64,000 nt of DNA, taken from Chitinophagales bacterium (GTDB lineage: Bacteria; Bacteroidota; Bacteroidia; Chitinophagales; UBA10324). Shown one piece after another: positions 27,318-35,609 of this stretch. Position numbers and translations under genes: made by a program. The DNA is taken from NCBI GenBank assembly GCA_025056305.1, contig JANWWJ010000038.1, forward strand, positions 62,001 through 126,000. Direction: 5' to 3'. Positions within the stretch are counted from its first letter, which is position 1, and every line of letters starts with the position of its first letter. A model generated the notes under the pieces. It did no database searches, was not told the DNA's origin, and saw only the letters and a list, made by a program, of their open reading frames with translations.

Positions 27318-27842
27318 ATGGCGCCGACGCCTCGCTATCGTGCATGGCTGCAACGCATACGGCAAAAGGCTGAGCGGGAAAAAACCGACAACCGGCGGTT
27401 TTTTCGTTGGCTCAAGAAGGCACGGCCTGTCGGCATGACCAAGTTCTTCCGTTTGGCCCATCAGGAAGCTTTTGCCGATATCGATTGTTTGCAATGTGCC
27501 AACTGCTGCCGTACAGCCCTGGCCGTTTTTGAAAAACCAGATATCCACCGCATTGCCCATCACTTGGGCATGAGTGAAGAAGCCTTCATCAAAAAGTATT
27601 TGCGGCCCCACCCGGACTATGAATACCTCATCTGCCAGCTTCCCTGTCCCTTTCTAACGCCCGACAACCGATGCAGCATCTACGCCATTCGGCCAACGGG
27701 ATGCCGGACCTATCCGCCAGCCCGCTTGCGGCTTACCGACGAACAACTTGATGTGTTGCACGATAATGTGCACATATGTCCGGCGGTTAACCGCATCGTG
27801 GATCGAGTGAAGCAGCATCTGGCTTTCCGGATGAAATCATAA
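27318..27842 (+). CDS. YkgJ-family cysteine-cluster protein
   Basis: 174 residues. The Cys cluster is CLQCANCCR, then CQLPCPFLTPDNRCSIYAIRPTGCRTYP and a final C in HICPAVN. This is the pattern of the YkgJ/Fe-S-or-zinc cluster family (CxxCxxCC ... CPFL ... C-x-IY-x-RP-x-x-CR). Metal type and role are not established for the family. It follows ribE by 21 bases. Confidence 0.85.
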   Translation: MAPTPRYRAWLQRIRQKAEREKTDNRRFFRWLKKARPVGMTKFFRLAHQEAFADIDCLQCANCCRTALAVFEKPDIHRIAHHLGMSEEAFIKKYLRPHPDYEYLICQLPCPFLTPDNRCSIYAIRPTGCRTYPPARLRLTDEQLDVLHDNVHICPAVNRIVDRVKQHLAFRMKS

Positions 27843-27875
27843 AGTGTTATTCAAGCCAACGGCAAAACACTTTTT
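27841..27875. terminator. Possible bidirectional terminator between convergent genes
   Basis: AAAGTGTT (27841-27848) is a perfect complement of AACACTTT (27866-27873), with T's following on the plus strand and A's before the stem. The stem is AT-rich and the loop is 17 bases, so strength is uncertain. It lies at the 3' ends of two convergent genes. Confidence 0.4.
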
Positions 27876-27938
27876 ATATGCATGTCTGTTTTCCTAATGT
27901 ATTGAAGAGCTTAAAGCCGCTTAAACAGTACGCAGCCA

Positions 27939-29402
27939 TTACGGTCCTCTTTGATTTTTGAGGGCAGCCCGGTCAATTTTGCCCATGGCATTGCGGGGCA
28001 GGACATCGTAAAAAGCCACAACTGCGGGTTTTTTATATGAGGCCAAATGCTGTCGGCAATACTGGATGATGTCTTCAGCCGTAAGGGGCTTGGTAACGAC
28101 GACGCAAGCTTTGATCCGTTCACCGAATTCGGCATCAGGAATGCCCACTACGGCACAGTCGGCTACGCCGGGCATTTGAAGCAATACGGATTCAATTTCA
28201 GAGGGAAAAATCAATATGCCACCCGATTTGATGATTTCCTTCTTTCTGCCCACGATAAAATAGTTGCCGTTTTGATCGCAACGGCCCATATCGCCGGTTC
28301 GGAACCAGCCATTACAAAAAGCGTCGGCGGTGGCCTGGTGGTTTTTCCAGTATTCCTTAAACATATATGGACTTTTAATCCATATTTCACCTATGCTACC
28401 AACATCGACATTGCGACCGCTGTCGTCGATGAGGCGAACTTGCACACCCGGCAATGGCTTACCAACGCTGCCGGCCACAGGTGGTTCACCGTATTTATTA
28501 GCAAAAATCATCAGCGTTTCAGTCATGCCGGCCCGCTCCAGTAAGGGCAAACCGAAGCGCTCAAAAAAAGCCTGAGCCAGCGGTTGGGGTAAAGGTGCTG
28601 ATCCGCAAACAAACAGGCGCATGTGCGGAAAGCGGGAAGGGCCCGGCTGTTGAAGCAAACGGTAATACATGGTAGGTACGCCCATAAAAGCCGTGACCTT
28701 CTGTTCGTAGAGAGTGTTCAATGTCGTAGCAGCATCGAAACGCGAATGAAACAAAAGCGTACTGCCGGCAAGCAAAGCGGACGCCATGCTGATCAGCAAG
28801 CCATGTACGTGATGCAATGGTAAGGCATGCAGCACAACATCGTCAGTGGAAAGCTGCCAAAGGCGGTGTAAGGCAAACAGGTGCGATGTTATCGACGCCT
28901 GGCGGTGGGCCACTCCTTTAGGCTGACCGGTGGTGCCACTGGTGTAGAGGATCAGGGCAAGAGCATCAGGAGGAGGATCGGGGCCCACGTAGGGCGTTGC
29001 AGTCAGCAGCTCAGAAAAAAATTTCTCCTCATCACGAATAATGATTTTTGGTAATGTGATGCTCTGAAGCTTGGCCGCGTGGGCTTTATCTGTAAACAAG
29101 GCTGCCGGCTCGATGTGGCGTAAAACCGGTTGAAGTTCACTGGCCAAATGATGGCTGTTGAGTGGCACGGCAATGATGCCGGTGCGAAAGCAAGCCCAGA
29201 GCGTCAGCACGTAGTTAGTGGAAGAAGCCGCATAAAAGGCCAATCGGTCGCCAGGTTGCAGGCCCCGGGCAAGCAATCCGCCGGCCACGCGGTCGATACA
29301 ATTCAACCATTGAGCGTATGATAAGCGTTGGTGGGCATGGACAAAGGCAATTTTTTCCGGATGCGCCTGTGCCGCGCGGCGAAGTGCCTCAGCCAGCACC
29401 AT
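27939..29402 (-). CDS. AMP-forming acyl-CoA synthetase, malonyl-CoA-synthetase-like
   Basis: 487 residues from ATG 29402, placed just after the upstream stop at 29417. The adenylation P-loop is YTSGTTGQPKG (153-163). VLHALPLHHVHGLL, AGMTETLMIFANKYGEPPVAGSVG, WFRTGDMG and GRKKEIIKSGG follow, with the C-terminal catalytic Lys in NAMGKIDR. The HALPxxHVHGL and TET-M segments resemble MatB/ACSF3-type malonyl- or methylmalonyl-CoA synthetases, but substrate assignment is an inference. A longer reading to 29504 overlaps the aldehyde dehydrogenase and is rejected. Confidence 0.85.
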   Translation of the reverse strand: MVLAEALRRAAQAHPEKIAFVHAHQRLSYAQWLNCIDRVAGGLLARGLQPGDRLAFYAASSTNYVLTLWACFRTGIIAVPLNSHHLASELQPVLRHIEPAALFTDKAHAAKLQSITLPKIIIRDEEKFFSELLTATPYVGPDPPPDALALILYTSGTTGQPKGVAHRQASITSHLFALHRLWQLSTDDVVLHALPLHHVHGLLISMASALLAGSTLLFHSRFDAATTLNTLYEQKVTAFMGVPTMYYRLLQQPGPSRFPHMRLFVCGSAPLPQPLAQAFFERFGLPLLERAGMTETLMIFANKYGEPPVAGSVGKPLPGVQVRLIDDSGRNVDVGSIGEIWIKSPYMFKEYWKNHQATADAFCNGWFRTGDMGRCDQNGNYFIVGRKKEIIKSGGILIFPSEIESVLLQMPGVADCAVVGIPDAEFGERIKACVVVTKPLTAEDIIQYCRQHLASYKKPAVVAFYDVLPRNAMGKIDRAALKNQRGP

Positions 29403-29416
29403 GAACTGCTTCGCGC

Positions 29417-30976
29417 TTAGATGTTGAACTGAATGCCCTGCGCCAGCGGCAGTGCCGTGCCGAAGTTGATGGTATTGGTCTGTCGGCGCATGTATTGTTT
29501 CCATGCATCGCTACCGCTTTCGCGGCCGCCACCCGTTTCTTTTTCACCACCAAAAGCCCCGCCTATTTCTGCGCCGCTGGTTCCGATGTTTACATTGGCA
29601 ATGCCGCAATCGCTTCCTTCTACAGAAAGGAAGAATTCCATTTCCCGAACGCTGTCCGTAAAGATGGCCGAGGATAAGCCCTGCGGTACGCCATTTTGCA
29701 AGTCTATGGCTTCCTGCAGTGTCCGGTATTTCATCAGGTAAAGGATCGGGGCAAAGGTTTCTCGTTGTACGATGGGGGTGTTACCCGGCATTTCGATGAT
29801 GCAAGGCGATACATAGCAGCCGCTTTCGTAACCGGGACCCTCCAGCACTTCTCCACCAATGAGTACATTACCCCCTTGCTGGCGTGCTTCTTCAATTGCC
29901 TTGACAAATTCTTGAACGGCAGCTTGGTCAATGAGCGGGCCGACGTGGTTTTGGGGATCTAACGGATTACCGATGCGCAGCTGCCGATATATGTTGACAA
30001 GGCGTTGTTTTACCTCTTCATAGACCACGTCTTGAACGATGAGGCGGCGGGTTGTTGTACACCGTTGGCCACAGGTACCAACGGCGCCGAAGGTGGTGGC
30101 ACGCAAGGCCAGGTCCAGATTTGCCTGAGCAGAGATGATGATGGCATTGTTGCCACCGAGTTCCAGGATGGTGCGGCCCAGCCGTGCTGCAACCCGCTGG
30201 GCTACCTGTTTGCCCATTCGCGTGGATCCGGTGGCCGAGATGAGCGGGATGCGTATATCATCAATCAGGGCATCACCTACGGCTTGCGAACTGCCGGCTA
30301 TTAAGTTGATGACCCCTTCAGGCACGTTGTTTCGCTGCAATACGGGTGCCAACAGCTTATGCACGGCGATTGCGCACAACATGGTTTTGGACGAAGGTTT
30401 CCACACCACCACATCGCCACAAACCAAAGCGATCATCGCATTCCAGCTCCATACGGCCACAGGGAAATTAAAGGCAGTGATGACCCCAACGATGCCCAAC
30501 GGATGCCATTGCTCAAACATGCGGTGTTGCGGTCGTTCACTGGGCATGGTCAGTCCGTAAAGCTGGCGTGACAGGCCCACGGCAAAGTCACAGATGTCAA
30601 TCATCTCCTGCACCTCACCCAGCCCTTCTTGGTAACTTTTGCCCATTTCATAGCTGACAAGCATACCCAGCGGTTCTTTATAGAGGCGGAGCTGTTCACC
30701 CATTTGCCGGACCACCTCACCACGCTTGGGAGCAGGCCAGGTGCGCCATTGACGAAAGGCCGCTTCAGCAACTTGAATGACGGCTTCGTAGTTGCTTCGC
30801 GAAGCTGTCCGAACGGTAGCGATATGCTGACCGTCGGTCGGCGACACAGAAGCGATTTCAGGGCCATCGGTCTCCAGCCATCGCGTGCCAGTACATGCCC
30901 CGCTGCACAGGGCTTCTATTTGTAACTTTTCAAGAAAAGCTTTGGAAGGGGCTTGGGTGGTTTCTGCTGCCAGCAT
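29417..30976 (-). CDS. Aldehyde dehydrogenase, ALDH7 (antiquitin/aminoadipate-semialdehyde) type
   Basis: 519 residues. NAD-binding and catalytic segments are intact: ITAFNFPVAVWSWN, VWKPSSKT, general base E272 in LELGGN and nucleophile C306 in GTCGQRCTTTRR. The C-terminal GTSGAEIGGAFGGEKETGGGRESGSDAWKQYMR stretch is diagnostic of the ALDH7 group, which oxidises alpha-aminoadipate semialdehyde in lysine breakdown. It is followed 14 bases later by the acyl-CoA synthetase, likely as one operon. Confidence 0.92.
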   Translation of the reverse strand: MLAAETTQAPSKAFLEKLQIEALCSGACTGTRWLETDGPEIASVSPTDGQHIATVRTASRSNYEAVIQVAEAAFRQWRTWPAPKRGEVVRQMGEQLRLYKEPLGMLVSYEMGKSYQEGLGEVQEMIDICDFAVGLSRQLYGLTMPSERPQHRMFEQWHPLGIVGVITAFNFPVAVWSWNAMIALVCGDVVVWKPSSKTMLCAIAVHKLLAPVLQRNNVPEGVINLIAGSSQAVGDALIDDIRIPLISATGSTRMGKQVAQRVAARLGRTILELGGNNAIIISAQANLDLALRATTFGAVGTCGQRCTTTRRLIVQDVVYEEVKQRLVNIYRQLRIGNPLDPQNHVGPLIDQAAVQEFVKAIEEARQQGGNVLIGGEVLEGPGYESGCYVSPCIIEMPGNTPIVQRETFAPILYLMKYRTLQEAIDLQNGVPQGLSSAIFTDSVREMEFFLSVEGSDCGIANVNIGTSGAEIGGAFGGEKETGGGRESGSDAWKQYMRRQTNTINFGTALPLAQGIQFNI

Positions 30977-30994
30977 AGATTAAATTATTTCACG

Positions 30995-31002
30995 CAAAGG
31001 TA
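30995..31002 (-). promoter_or_regulatory. -7 promoter box of the ALDH operon
   Basis: On the minus strand this reads TACCTTTG, an exact TAnnTTTG, 18 bases upstream of the ATG at 30976. No clear upstream TTTG. Confidence 0.45.
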
Positions 31003-31048
31003 AGGGTAGACAAGCGCCGTCAGCTGAATGTTACATGACTGGCTAGAG

Positions 31049-32302
31049 TCAGAGCAATGAATCTAATGCCTGGCGTAAGTCATAGATAATATCTTCATAA
31101 TGCTCGATGCCTACGGAGAGCCGAATCATGCTGGGCGTGATGCCCAACCGTGCTTTAAGGTTCACGTCGACATCGGCATGGGTCATGGTGTAAGGATGTT
31201 CTGCCAGACTTTCCGTGGAGCCTAAACTGACGGCCAGCTTAACTAAACGCAAGTTGTTGAGCATGCGAAAAGCCTCGGGCTCACCACCCCGAATGTCAAA
31301 AGAAATCATAGCGCCGTAGCTCAAGCATTGTCGGTTGCGGATGTGGAATTGTTCTCCGTCGGAAGGGCCAAGGTTGCCCAGATAGTAAACTTTTTCTACG
31401 GCCGGATGACTGCTCAAGAAAGCGGCCACATGACGGGCATTGGCTGCTTGAATGTCCATGCGCGCTTTTAAGGTTTCCAAACTGCGCAGCAAAAGCCAAC
31501 CGGTGTGTGGGCTAGCCATGTTGCCCAGAAAGGTGCGTAAAGTTTTTACGCGTTTCATGAGGCGACGGCTGCCTAAGCAAGCGCCGGCAATTAAATCACT
31601 ATGACCTCCAATGTACTTTGTAGCCGAGTACAACACCAAGTCCGCTCCATGTTGCAAAGGATGTTGCCAGAGCGGCCCCATGTAGGTGTTGTCCACCACC
31701 AAGACGACCTCGTTGTTGTTTTGGGAAAACCGGCGCGCCAATCGTTTGCAGGCTTCGATGTCTATCAAGGCATTGGTGGGATTAGCTGGTGTTTCTACAT
31801 AAATCAGGGCCAAAGGATGCTGATCCGGTACATTGCCGATAGCACCCGCAATTTCCTGCTCGTTCATGCCTGCATAGAACTCCAGGACGGCAATGCCGAA
31901 TTGAGGCAGAATTTTTTTAATGAAGTGATCGGTGCCTCCATACAATGGATTGCTGATGAGAACGGACTGGCCTGGTCGCAAAAACTCCAACAAGACGGTG
32001 GTGATGGCTGCCATGCCGCTTTCAAAGACGGCACAGTCTTCGGCTTCTTCCCAAAGCTTCAGGCGATCTTCCAAAATTTCAAGGTCAGGATTGTTGATGC
32101 GGCTGTAGATCAAACCCGGAATTTCTTCGCTGCGTGGGGCACGCAGGCCATAGGCTACTTCGAAAAAGGCTTTGCCCTCTTCTGCAGTACGAAAAACGAA
32201 TGCCGAGGTCTGAAAGATGGGGCACTTAATGGCTCCTTCCGACCATTCGGGGCGATAGCCATACGACATCATCAAGCTTTCGGGCTTCATTTTGTGTTCC
32301 AT
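31049..32302 (-). CDS. Cys/Met-metabolism PLP enzyme (cystathionine gamma-synthase / methionine gamma-lyase type)
   Basis: 417 residues of the trans-sulfuration fold-type I family: SRINNPDLEILEDRLK, FESGMAAITT (PLP-phosphate loop), YVETPANPTN, VVDNTYMGPL and the Schiff-base Lys K229 in SATKYIGGHSD. The C-terminal LAVSLGSTESLAEHPYTMTHA segment is conserved. Synthase and lyase activities cannot be told apart reliably from sequence. Start at 32302; Met5 (32290) is an alternative. Confidence 0.9.
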   Translation of the reverse strand: MEHKMKPESLMMSYGYRPEWSEGAIKCPIFQTSAFVFRTAEEGKAFFEVAYGLRAPRSEEIPGLIYSRINNPDLEILEDRLKLWEEAEDCAVFESGMAAITTVLLEFLRPGQSVLISNPLYGGTDHFIKKILPQFGIAVLEFYAGMNEQEIAGAIGNVPDQHPLALIYVETPANPTNALIDIEACKRLARRFSQNNNEVVLVVDNTYMGPLWQHPLQHGADLVLYSATKYIGGHSDLIAGACLGSRRLMKRVKTLRTFLGNMASPHTGWLLLRSLETLKARMDIQAANARHVAAFLSSHPAVEKVYYLGNLGPSDGEQFHIRNRQCLSYGAMISFDIRGGEPEAFRMLNNLRLVKLAVSLGSTESLAEHPYTMTHADVDVNLKARLGITPSMIRLSVGIEHYEDIIYDLRQALDSLL

Positions 32303-32331
32303 ATCGAAAAATTTTTAATGCGAAATGGGAA

Positions 32332-32339
32332 CAAACATA
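32332..32339 (-). promoter_or_regulatory. -7 promoter box of the Cys/Met PLP enzyme gene
   Basis: Minus-strand TATGTTTG, an exact TAnnTTTG, 29 bases upstream of the ATG. A TTTG lies upstream but with a spacer of only 14 bases. Confidence 0.45.
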
Positions 32340-32374
32340 ATTTGGCACGAACTCAAAGAGTGGGCGGACAAAGA

Positions 32375-35300
32375 TCACCGTCCGATAATCTGATCAGGGA
32401 TGCGGAAGGGATTGAGCAGGTCTATTCCAAGATAGAACACGATTCGCTGATGCCATTTTTGATAAAAGGGCAAGGTGAGGACGTGCTGTCGAAAATCTCT
32501 GGAAAACAACAGGGGAAGGTAAACTTCAAACAGGTCGGGCACTGGTGCCACACCGATGCCTGAAACATATTGAACTAGGCTGTAATCTGGAGCTGCCGGT
32601 GTCGGAGGCGCTAACCCGGCATCGGCAAAGGCAAATAGGGGTGTGAACAACGGCAAAGGCAGTTTTAAATTGGCCGCCAACAACCAGTCATAGGTTTCAC
32701 CCACGCGCATGCCATTAATCATGCCTTCTACCCGCATGTGCATGCCGCCGTCGTTAAAAACATACAGCTGGCGTGACCAAAGACCGGTGGTTTGCGAACG
32801 ACCGAAATATATTTTTTCATATCCAATATCATCCAGCCCCGCCGTAGCCGTCAGTTGTGCGGTAAACAGAGGGGTAGCAGGTTTGATTATGTGAAACTGT
32901 CCGTAAAGCCGCAAATTGATTCCTTGTTTCTTGCGCGGGTAGACCAGCTTGTAATTCAGCTCACTCAGCACGGCCAATGTGTGATCATCGGCAGAAGTGG
33001 ACAGCGACAGTTCATTTCGCCAACGCCAGGGATGCAAGGCGTGCCGATCGGACATGTGAAATTCCAGTGAAGAAAAGCTAAGGTGATACCACCGGTCAGG
33101 GTTCCAATCATGTAACGGTATTTCTGAAAAGGCGAAGATGTTTTTGGCTACCAACCATGATGAAGAAGTGCTCAAAGCATTAGTTTTTCTTAAATGTATA
33201 TTGATTTGGTGGTGGAGATGAATGTACCGCAGCAAGCCGTCCGTCTCGTTATTTTGATAATGATACGTGCGGTAGTGGGCGGTAAATTCTAACTTTTCAC
33301 TAAAGCCGTCACTTAGATAAAAGGGCATGGTGATACCTGCCATGCCCGTAAATCGTTTGCTGCGCAGCCCGAACTGGGGGATTACTACAGCATTAACTTT
33401 TTTGGGGGTGAGCACATAGTTGTAAAAAGCCATGCCAGGAGAAAAACCGTCGTAAAGGTTGTAGCCAGCAAGCGGGGTGAAAAATACCTGAGTGCGTCGC
33501 GGATGATCGATCGAACCCAACCATTGAAAGCGCAGTGGCTCCAGGGTTCGAAACAAGCCTCGTCGGCGCAGTTCGTTGTTTTTTCGGTTGATCTCGGGCA
33601 TAGCATATTGAGCATCGATACGAAAGGCATCGTAAACGCCTTCAGGAAACAATACCGGCATCGTGCCTTCGAAGCCACCGTAATATAATGTGCCCACTAC
33701 CGAATCTTTAACAAGTGCAGAAACGGAAAATGGTCCCTTAATGCGGCCTGTGTTTTTTATCCATAGTTGGGCATAACGGCTGTTTCCAATAGTGAGGGTT
33801 GTGTCTTCGCGAAGCAGTTTGTAATCCAGCAAGTCGGTCGAACCGATGTACCGCTGAAAAAACCAGTCCAGCTCTTTTCCTGAATGGCGCCGGAAATATT
33901 CAGCTAAATCATCGGGAGAGGGGTGGCGAAAAGCCCATTGCTCATAAAAACCGGCAAACAGGGAATCGAGGTGTTGCTGGCCCAGGTAATCTTCCAGATA
34001 AGCAAAACCCAGGGCTACCTTAGTGTAAACGATGGCAAAGTAGTTAAATGAGGTAAAAGAGTCAGCGGGCAGCGAAGCGGGTTGATCGGCGCGTCGTGAG
34101 GCTACCACATGATAGATGAGGTATTGGGTGTAGGTTTCCGGATAATCCAGATCCAGAAGCGACCCGCCTTGCAGGGGCAGCTCGGCAGCTATTGTGGACA
34201 CACCGTACCGGGCTCTCATATATCGATTTTCATAATATGAGTTTATGCCTTCGTCCAACCATGGATAGCGGCGCTCGTCAAAAGCCAGAACGCCATAAAA
34301 CCAGTTGTGCCCAATTTCATGAGCAATCACGCGATCCAACGTGCGTGCACGGTTGGAAACGGAAACCACCGTGATCATCGGATATTCCATACCCCCGGCG
34401 CCGGCCAGCAGGTTTCCTTGCACGACGGTAGCCTGAGGGTAGGGGTAGTCGCCAATCCATTTGGAATAATACCAAAGGGCACTATCCACATAGGTGACAG
34501 CCTTTTCCCAAGTTTTTCCCGACTCAGGAAGAAACAAAGCCCATGTGGTCACTTGCCGGCCTGTGCGCGGCAATGTGACCGAACTGCGGCGGACAACGTA
34601 GCGCTTGTCGGCAAACCAAGCAAAATCATGAACGTTTTCTGCTACATAATGCAATGTCTTCCATTGTTCCGACGAGGGGGGAACTTGTGGCTCTGACTTT
34701 GGATCAGTGAACGAGGGTAATGGCAGCTGACTCAAGCTGTCCAGCCATTGGAGCTCGCGTTTGTTTTGCAGCACCCCTGTGGCTCCCACGACATAATTTC
34801 TCGGCAGCGTGATGCGAACCGAATACTTCCCAAATTCACTGTAAAATTCCCCTTGGTCCAGATAGGGATAAGGATGCCATCCGTATCGATCATAGACAGC
34901 TGGTTTGGGATACCATTGCGTAATGGCATATTGCTGACGCTTATGACCTAACCGTGACAGCAATAGGGGAATCTTCACGCGAAAGGGTGTAGTGATCACC
35001 ACGGCTTTGCCGGGAAACAACGGATAGGGCAGCAGCAGCCGGGCCACGTCGGGATGAGGGGAGCTGTATGAAAGATTTGCCGGCACCCCGCCAACTTCAA
35101 AGGCTAAACTATCTATGTAACCGCGGTCGGCTTCGTCCAAAAACCAGAACTGGGTGCTGCCGTTACGCAACTGCTGCTGTGCATAAGCAGTGTTGCGACT
35201 CATGTAGGCATTTGGATATAGATGAAAATAAATTTCATATAATGTATCGGGCGATTGGTTGCGATAGGTAATGGTAATGTCGCCGTGAAGCATGTGGCGT

Positions 35301-35437
35301 TGGTCGTCCAGCCGCACTTCAATAGCGTAATCAACCTGTTGTTGAAAGTAGGGGCGATGCTGGCTAAGCGTCTGCCCTGATAACAAAGCGCAAACCGCAT
35401 AACTCGTCATTGTGATGAGCTTATGTACCGCTTTCAT
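32375..35437 (-). CDS. M1-family metallopeptidase, secreted
   Basis: 1020 residues from ATG 35437, which gives a clean signal peptide (MKAVHKLITMTSYAVCALLSGQTLSQ). An N-terminal beta-saddle leads to the gluzincin catalytic domain: HEIGH (373-377), third zinc ligand E396 in WLDEGINSYYENRYM, and a GAGGMEYP exopeptidase-type motif (347-354). A TonB-receptor-free C-terminal half (~550-1020) of strand-rich sequence is long for the family and may be a membrane-associated beta domain. Substrates unknown. A reading extended to 35722 adds 95 non-conserved residues and crosses the divergent gene's promoter, so it is rejected. Confidence 0.9.
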   Translation of the reverse strand: MKAVHKLITMTSYAVCALLSGQTLSQHRPYFQQQVDYAIEVRLDDQRHMLHGDITITYRNQSPDTLYEIYFHLYPNAYMSRNTAYAQQQLRNGSTQFWFLDEADRGYIDSLAFEVGGVPANLSYSSPHPDVARLLLPYPLFPGKAVVITTPFRVKIPLLLSRLGHKRQQYAITQWYPKPAVYDRYGWHPYPYLDQGEFYSEFGKYSVRITLPRNYVVGATGVLQNKRELQWLDSLSQLPLPSFTDPKSEPQVPPSSEQWKTLHYVAENVHDFAWFADKRYVVRRSSVTLPRTGRQVTTWALFLPESGKTWEKAVTYVDSALWYYSKWIGDYPYPQATVVQGNLLAGAGGMEYPMITVVSVSNRARTLDRVIAHEIGHNWFYGVLAFDERRYPWLDEGINSYYENRYMRARYGVSTIAAELPLQGGSLLDLDYPETYTQYLIYHVVASRRADQPASLPADSFTSFNYFAIVYTKVALGFAYLEDYLGQQHLDSLFAGFYEQWAFRHPSPDDLAEYFRRHSGKELDWFFQRYIGSTDLLDYKLLREDTTLTIGNSRYAQLWIKNTGRIKGPFSVSALVKDSVVGTLYYGGFEGTMPVLFPEGVYDAFRIDAQYAMPEINRKNNELRRRGLFRTLEPLRFQWLGSIDHPRRTQVFFTPLAGYNLYDGFSPGMAFYNYVLTPKKVNAVVIPQFGLRSKRFTGMAGITMPFYLSDGFSEKLEFTAHYRTYHYQNNETDGLLRYIHLHHQINIHLRKTNALSTSSSWLVAKNIFAFSEIPLHDWNPDRWYHLSFSSLEFHMSDRHALHPWRWRNELSLSTSADDHTLAVLSELNYKLVYPRKKQGINLRLYGQFHIIKPATPLFTAQLTATAGLDDIGYEKIYFGRSQTTGLWSRQLYVFNDGGMHMRVEGMINGMRVGETYDWLLAANLKLPLPLFTPLFAFADAGLAPPTPAAPDYSLVQYVSGIGVAPVPDLFEVYLPLLFSRDFRQHVLTLPFYQKWHQRIVFYLGIDLLNPFRIPDQIIGR

Positions 35438-35542
35438 AAGGTGCCCGCAAAGAAATGGATTTTCAAGGGGAATTTTCATGCCCGGCTCATGGAGCGTAAT
35501 CCCTAAAGCAAGGTTATGATGAAGAAAAAGGGTATTTAACTT

Positions 35543-35572
35543 TTTGGGTGATGGCGAATTTTTATACTTTAG
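35543..35572 (+). promoter_or_regulatory. Putative promoter of the TPR gene
   Basis: TTTG (35543-35546), an 18-base spacer, TACTTTAG (35565-35572), one mismatch from TAnnTTTG. The start codon is 37 bases further. Confidence 0.45.
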
Positions 35573-35609
35573 AACCGGTAAGGCATTTTTGTTCAAAATT
35601 TGTAGCGGC

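Noticed and set aside
29403-29504. N-terminal extension of the acyl-CoA synthetase
   Set aside because: Overlaps the conserved C-terminus of the upstream aldehyde dehydrogenase; the ATG at 29402 gives a normal start.
29417-30976. Assigning the aldehyde dehydrogenase as the P5C dehydrogenase partner of proline dehydrogenase
   Set aside because: The C-terminal signature is that of ALDH7, not ALDH4, and the genes are 10 kb apart on opposite strands.
31601-32563. A 320-codon open frame on the plus strand
   Set aside because: It lies antisense to the Cys/Met PLP enzyme and the M1 peptidase end, both with clear family motifs; the translated sequence matches no domain pattern I can recognise.
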